DNA from: Cymbomonas tetramitiformis
Lineage: Eukaryota; Chlorophyta; Pyramimonadophyceae; Pyramimonadales; Pyramimonadaceae
DNA: 61,205 bases
Assembly (NCBI GenBank): GCA_001247695.2
Contig: LGRX02035182.1
Coordinates: forward strand, 1-61,205
Reading direction: 5' to 3'
Numbering within the stretch: position 1 is the first letter of the stretch; every line of letters begins with the position of its first letter. Both the position numbers and the translations under genes were made by a program. Under the pieces are notes generated by a model. That model was given only the letters and a program-made list of their open reading frames with translations, was not told the origin of the DNA and searched no databases. Positions 59,633-61,205 of the stretch are shown here, in pieces.

Positions 59633-59794
59633 AAGAGCAAAAGGAACAGAGCTAAGCAAGCGTGTTGCTTCGTGGCTACTTGTACATCCTGTTTGTGTCA
59701 CGGAGCTACATGTGTCATTCGGCTCTACTGCAACAGGAGTCACGGATTCTGAAAGTCTGAAACTACAAAAATTCTGTTGCACTCCAATTTGAAC
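59633..59794 (-). repeat. A1 split direct repeat
   Basis: The 5' terminus of the element on the minus strand, 162 bp, the partner of A2. Between it and the gag start (59160-59633) there is a G-rich run near 59290-59340 and no gene. Confidence 0.85.
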
Positions 59795-60300
59795 AGAACA
59801 AATCGTAGCCGTTGGATTAAACCGTGACTATCAATTAGATTCTAAGACTTGGGCATACCCTTGATGCCATCGCGCGTGCTCCTCTCTGTGATGACGATGG
59901 AAGCGGGTTATCCCGGAAGGAGTACAAGCCCTGGTGCACCATCCCCTCCCGATTTCCATAGGCCAAGCCCCGTGTCACTTACCACCTGTGATCGACATCA
60001 CGACCTCTCCCATTATTGAGGCATTTGCGAAGTGATGAATGATTTTCAATTGCTCTCAGCAGCATCGAGTGGCCAACACAACAATTTCACCAGCGAAGTG
60101 ATTTGCAAGCGGATTGACTATCCAACATTCAACCAAAATCTGAGATACAACCCTCATCTGTACCATGTGCAAAAAGGATCATATGCTTTGATGTCACCAT
60201 TCAATGCACCAGTGACAAGCTCACGGTATGCGGCGGGGAACTGCCAACTTGCTGCTGCAGTGGCGCATATGCTGGCCGCTAAGGAATGCGTTTGCATGTC
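59795..60300. other. No gene seen
   Basis: Mixed sequence outside the retrotransposon. A plus frame opening at 60032 runs into the minisatellite and has no motif. Confidence 0.4.
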
Positions 60301-60307
60301 AACAACA

Positions 60308-60890
60308 GGCACATCCTCATTGGCTCTGTATCACGGCAGACCAGGCACGTCCTCATTGGCTCTGTACGGCAGACCACGCACACATCCTCATTGGCTCTGT
60401 ATCACGGCAGACCATGCACATCCTCATTGGCTCTGTATCACAGCAGACTGAGGCACATCCTCATCGGCGCTGTATCATCACGGCAGGCCAGGCACATCCT
60501 CATTGACTTGTATCACGGCAGGCCATGCACATCCTCATTGGCGCCTCGTATCACGGCAGACCAGGCACATCCTCATTGGCGCTGTATCACAACAGACCAG
60601 GCACATCCTCATTGGCGCTGTATCACGGCAGACCAGGCACGTCCTCATTGGCTCTGTATCACGGCAGACCAGGCACATCCTCATTGGCTCTGTATCGGCA
60701 GACCAGGCACATCCTCATTGGCTCTATATCACAGCAGACCAGGCACATCCCTCATTGGCTCTGTATCACAGCAGACAAGCACGCCCTCATTGGCTCTGTA
60801 TCACGGCAGACCAGGCACATCCTCATTGGCTCTGTATCACAGCAGACCAGGCACATCCTTATTGGCTCCGTATCACAGCAGACCAGGCAC
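60308..60890. repeat. 36-bp minisatellite, about 16 units
   Basis: Units start 'ggcacatcctcattggctct' and continue 'gtatcacggcagacca', with single-base changes and a few indels (for example a shortened unit near 60690). Because 36 is a multiple of three and the unit has no stop in any plus frame, three overlapping long frames appear, giving His/Ile/Ser-rich repeats. I do not consider these coding. Confidence 0.95.
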
Positions 60891-61117
60891 CTTTGCGTCG
60901 ACATCTGGGGGGAAGAAGCCAACAAAGGAAAATCGCCAGTCCAAGCAGCGCTATTTAAATAGCGGCCAAGACTGCCTAGAGTGTCCCAAGACGCTAGCCA
61001 TTCAGACCTGCTGGAGTGGAATCAAGCAGCTAAAAGACTTGCTGCTGGAGCACTGGGTGTGGCAGAGGGACATGGCGTGGGCAAGGCCAGCATCGGACAC
61101 ACGAAGCAGCTATCAGC

Positions 61118-61205
61118 AACTGACCGCGGACACTTGAAGACACTTGAACTGACCGCGGACACTTGAAGACACTTGAACTGACCGCGGACACTTGAAGACA
61201 CTTGA
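61118..61205. repeat. 29-bp tandem repeat at the window edge
   Basis: Three units starting 'aactgaccgcggacacttga' at 61118, 61147 and 61176 run off the window. The array may be longer. Confidence 0.9.

Larger units (their letters stand above)
54531..59794 (-). mobile_element. Tyrosine-recombinase retrotransposon (PAT/Ngaro-like), 5.3 kb
   Basis: The termini are split direct repeats in the order A1 (59633-59794), coding region, B1 (54881-54910), A2 (54719-54880), B2 (54531-54560), all read on the minus strand. A1 and A2 are about 85-90% identical and B1/B2 differ at a few bases. This A1-B1A2B2 layout is characteristic of PAT and Ngaro groups of the DIRS order, which circularise and integrate by a tyrosine recombinase without target duplication. 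Coding pieces in order are gag, RT, RNase H, Dam-like methyltransferase, a Tudor-like segment and the recombinase. Frameshifts and a stop in RT show that this copy is dead. Confidence 0.85.

Noticed and set aside
60308..60890. CRISPR-like array of 36-bp repeats
   Set aside because: The repeats are contiguous with no unique spacers and the context is eukaryotic; it is a minisatellite.

Overview
The window is eukaryotic nuclear DNA and is almost entirely a nest of transposable elements. Introns are GT-AG and there are no operons or Shine-Dalgarno sites. It carries a giant non-LTR retrotransposon with an N-terminal cysteine protease, CACTA DNA transposons, gag-only LTR retrotransposons, a Helitron-type helicase with an OTU protease, a tyrosine-recombinase retrotransposon with split direct repeats, a chromodomain-hAT transposase, MITEs, and a very AT-rich island that resembles nucleocytoplasmic large DNA virus sequence. 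This mix suggests an algal or related protist genome. No marker gene fixes the lineage, so that assignment is inference.

Layout, left to right. 1-3007: GC-rich sequence of unknown nature, a cluster of short GC-rich palindromes (about 1.98-2.23 kb), then a ~210-bp satellite. 3008-16938: one apparently full-length LINE of about 13.9 kb inserted into that satellite. It has a gag-like ORF1, a puzzling middle ORF, and an uninterrupted 3128-residue ORF that reads Ulp1-like protease, AP endonuclease, reverse transcriptase, RNase H, CCHC finger and a Dam-like methyltransferase-type domain. The satellite resumes at 16939. 17640-21214: an LTR retrotransposon with 242-bp LTRs and a 5-bp target duplication. 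It encodes only gag (minus strand), and that gag is split by a 243-bp hAT-type MITE with an 8-bp duplication. 21.3-22.1 kb: degenerate tandem repeats.

22.4-31.2 kb is a nested set. An old minus-strand CACTA-type transposase relic with a PHD-like finger is split by a complete 6370-bp CACTA element (23103-29472), which has 28-bp CCCTA terminal inverted repeats and a 3-bp ATC duplication. The younger element carries a four-exon transposase gene on the plus strand, subterminal GAAGAC repeat arrays, a tRNA-like gene and several minisatellites. A 350-bp TA-flanked MITE is also inserted in the older relic.

31.4-33.0 kb is the AT-rich virus-like island. It is followed by a Ty3/gypsy-type gag (33.1-34.1 kb), AT-rich non-coding sequence, a chromodomain plus hAT dimerisation-domain gene (36.0-37.0 kb), a Helitron-type helicase and broken OTU gene (38.2-41.8 kb), a deleted gag element between 283-bp direct repeats (42.2-43.9 kb), a candidate three-exon host gene (44.7-45.8 kb), a second relic of the gag-only family (about 47.3-50.9 kb), LTR/polypurine fragments (50.9-52.4 kb), and a PAT/Ngaro-like tyrosine-recombinase retrotransposon on the minus strand (54.5-59.8 kb). 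The right end holds a 36-bp minisatellite and a 29-bp repeat that runs off the window.

The best candidates for something undescribed are the multi-enzyme LINE polyprotein, the Tudor-like domain joined to a tyrosine recombinase, the gag-only family with a conserved non-canonical Cys/His finger and hydrophobic segment, and the AT-rich virus-like island. Domain calls come from motif reading by eye; no database search was run.
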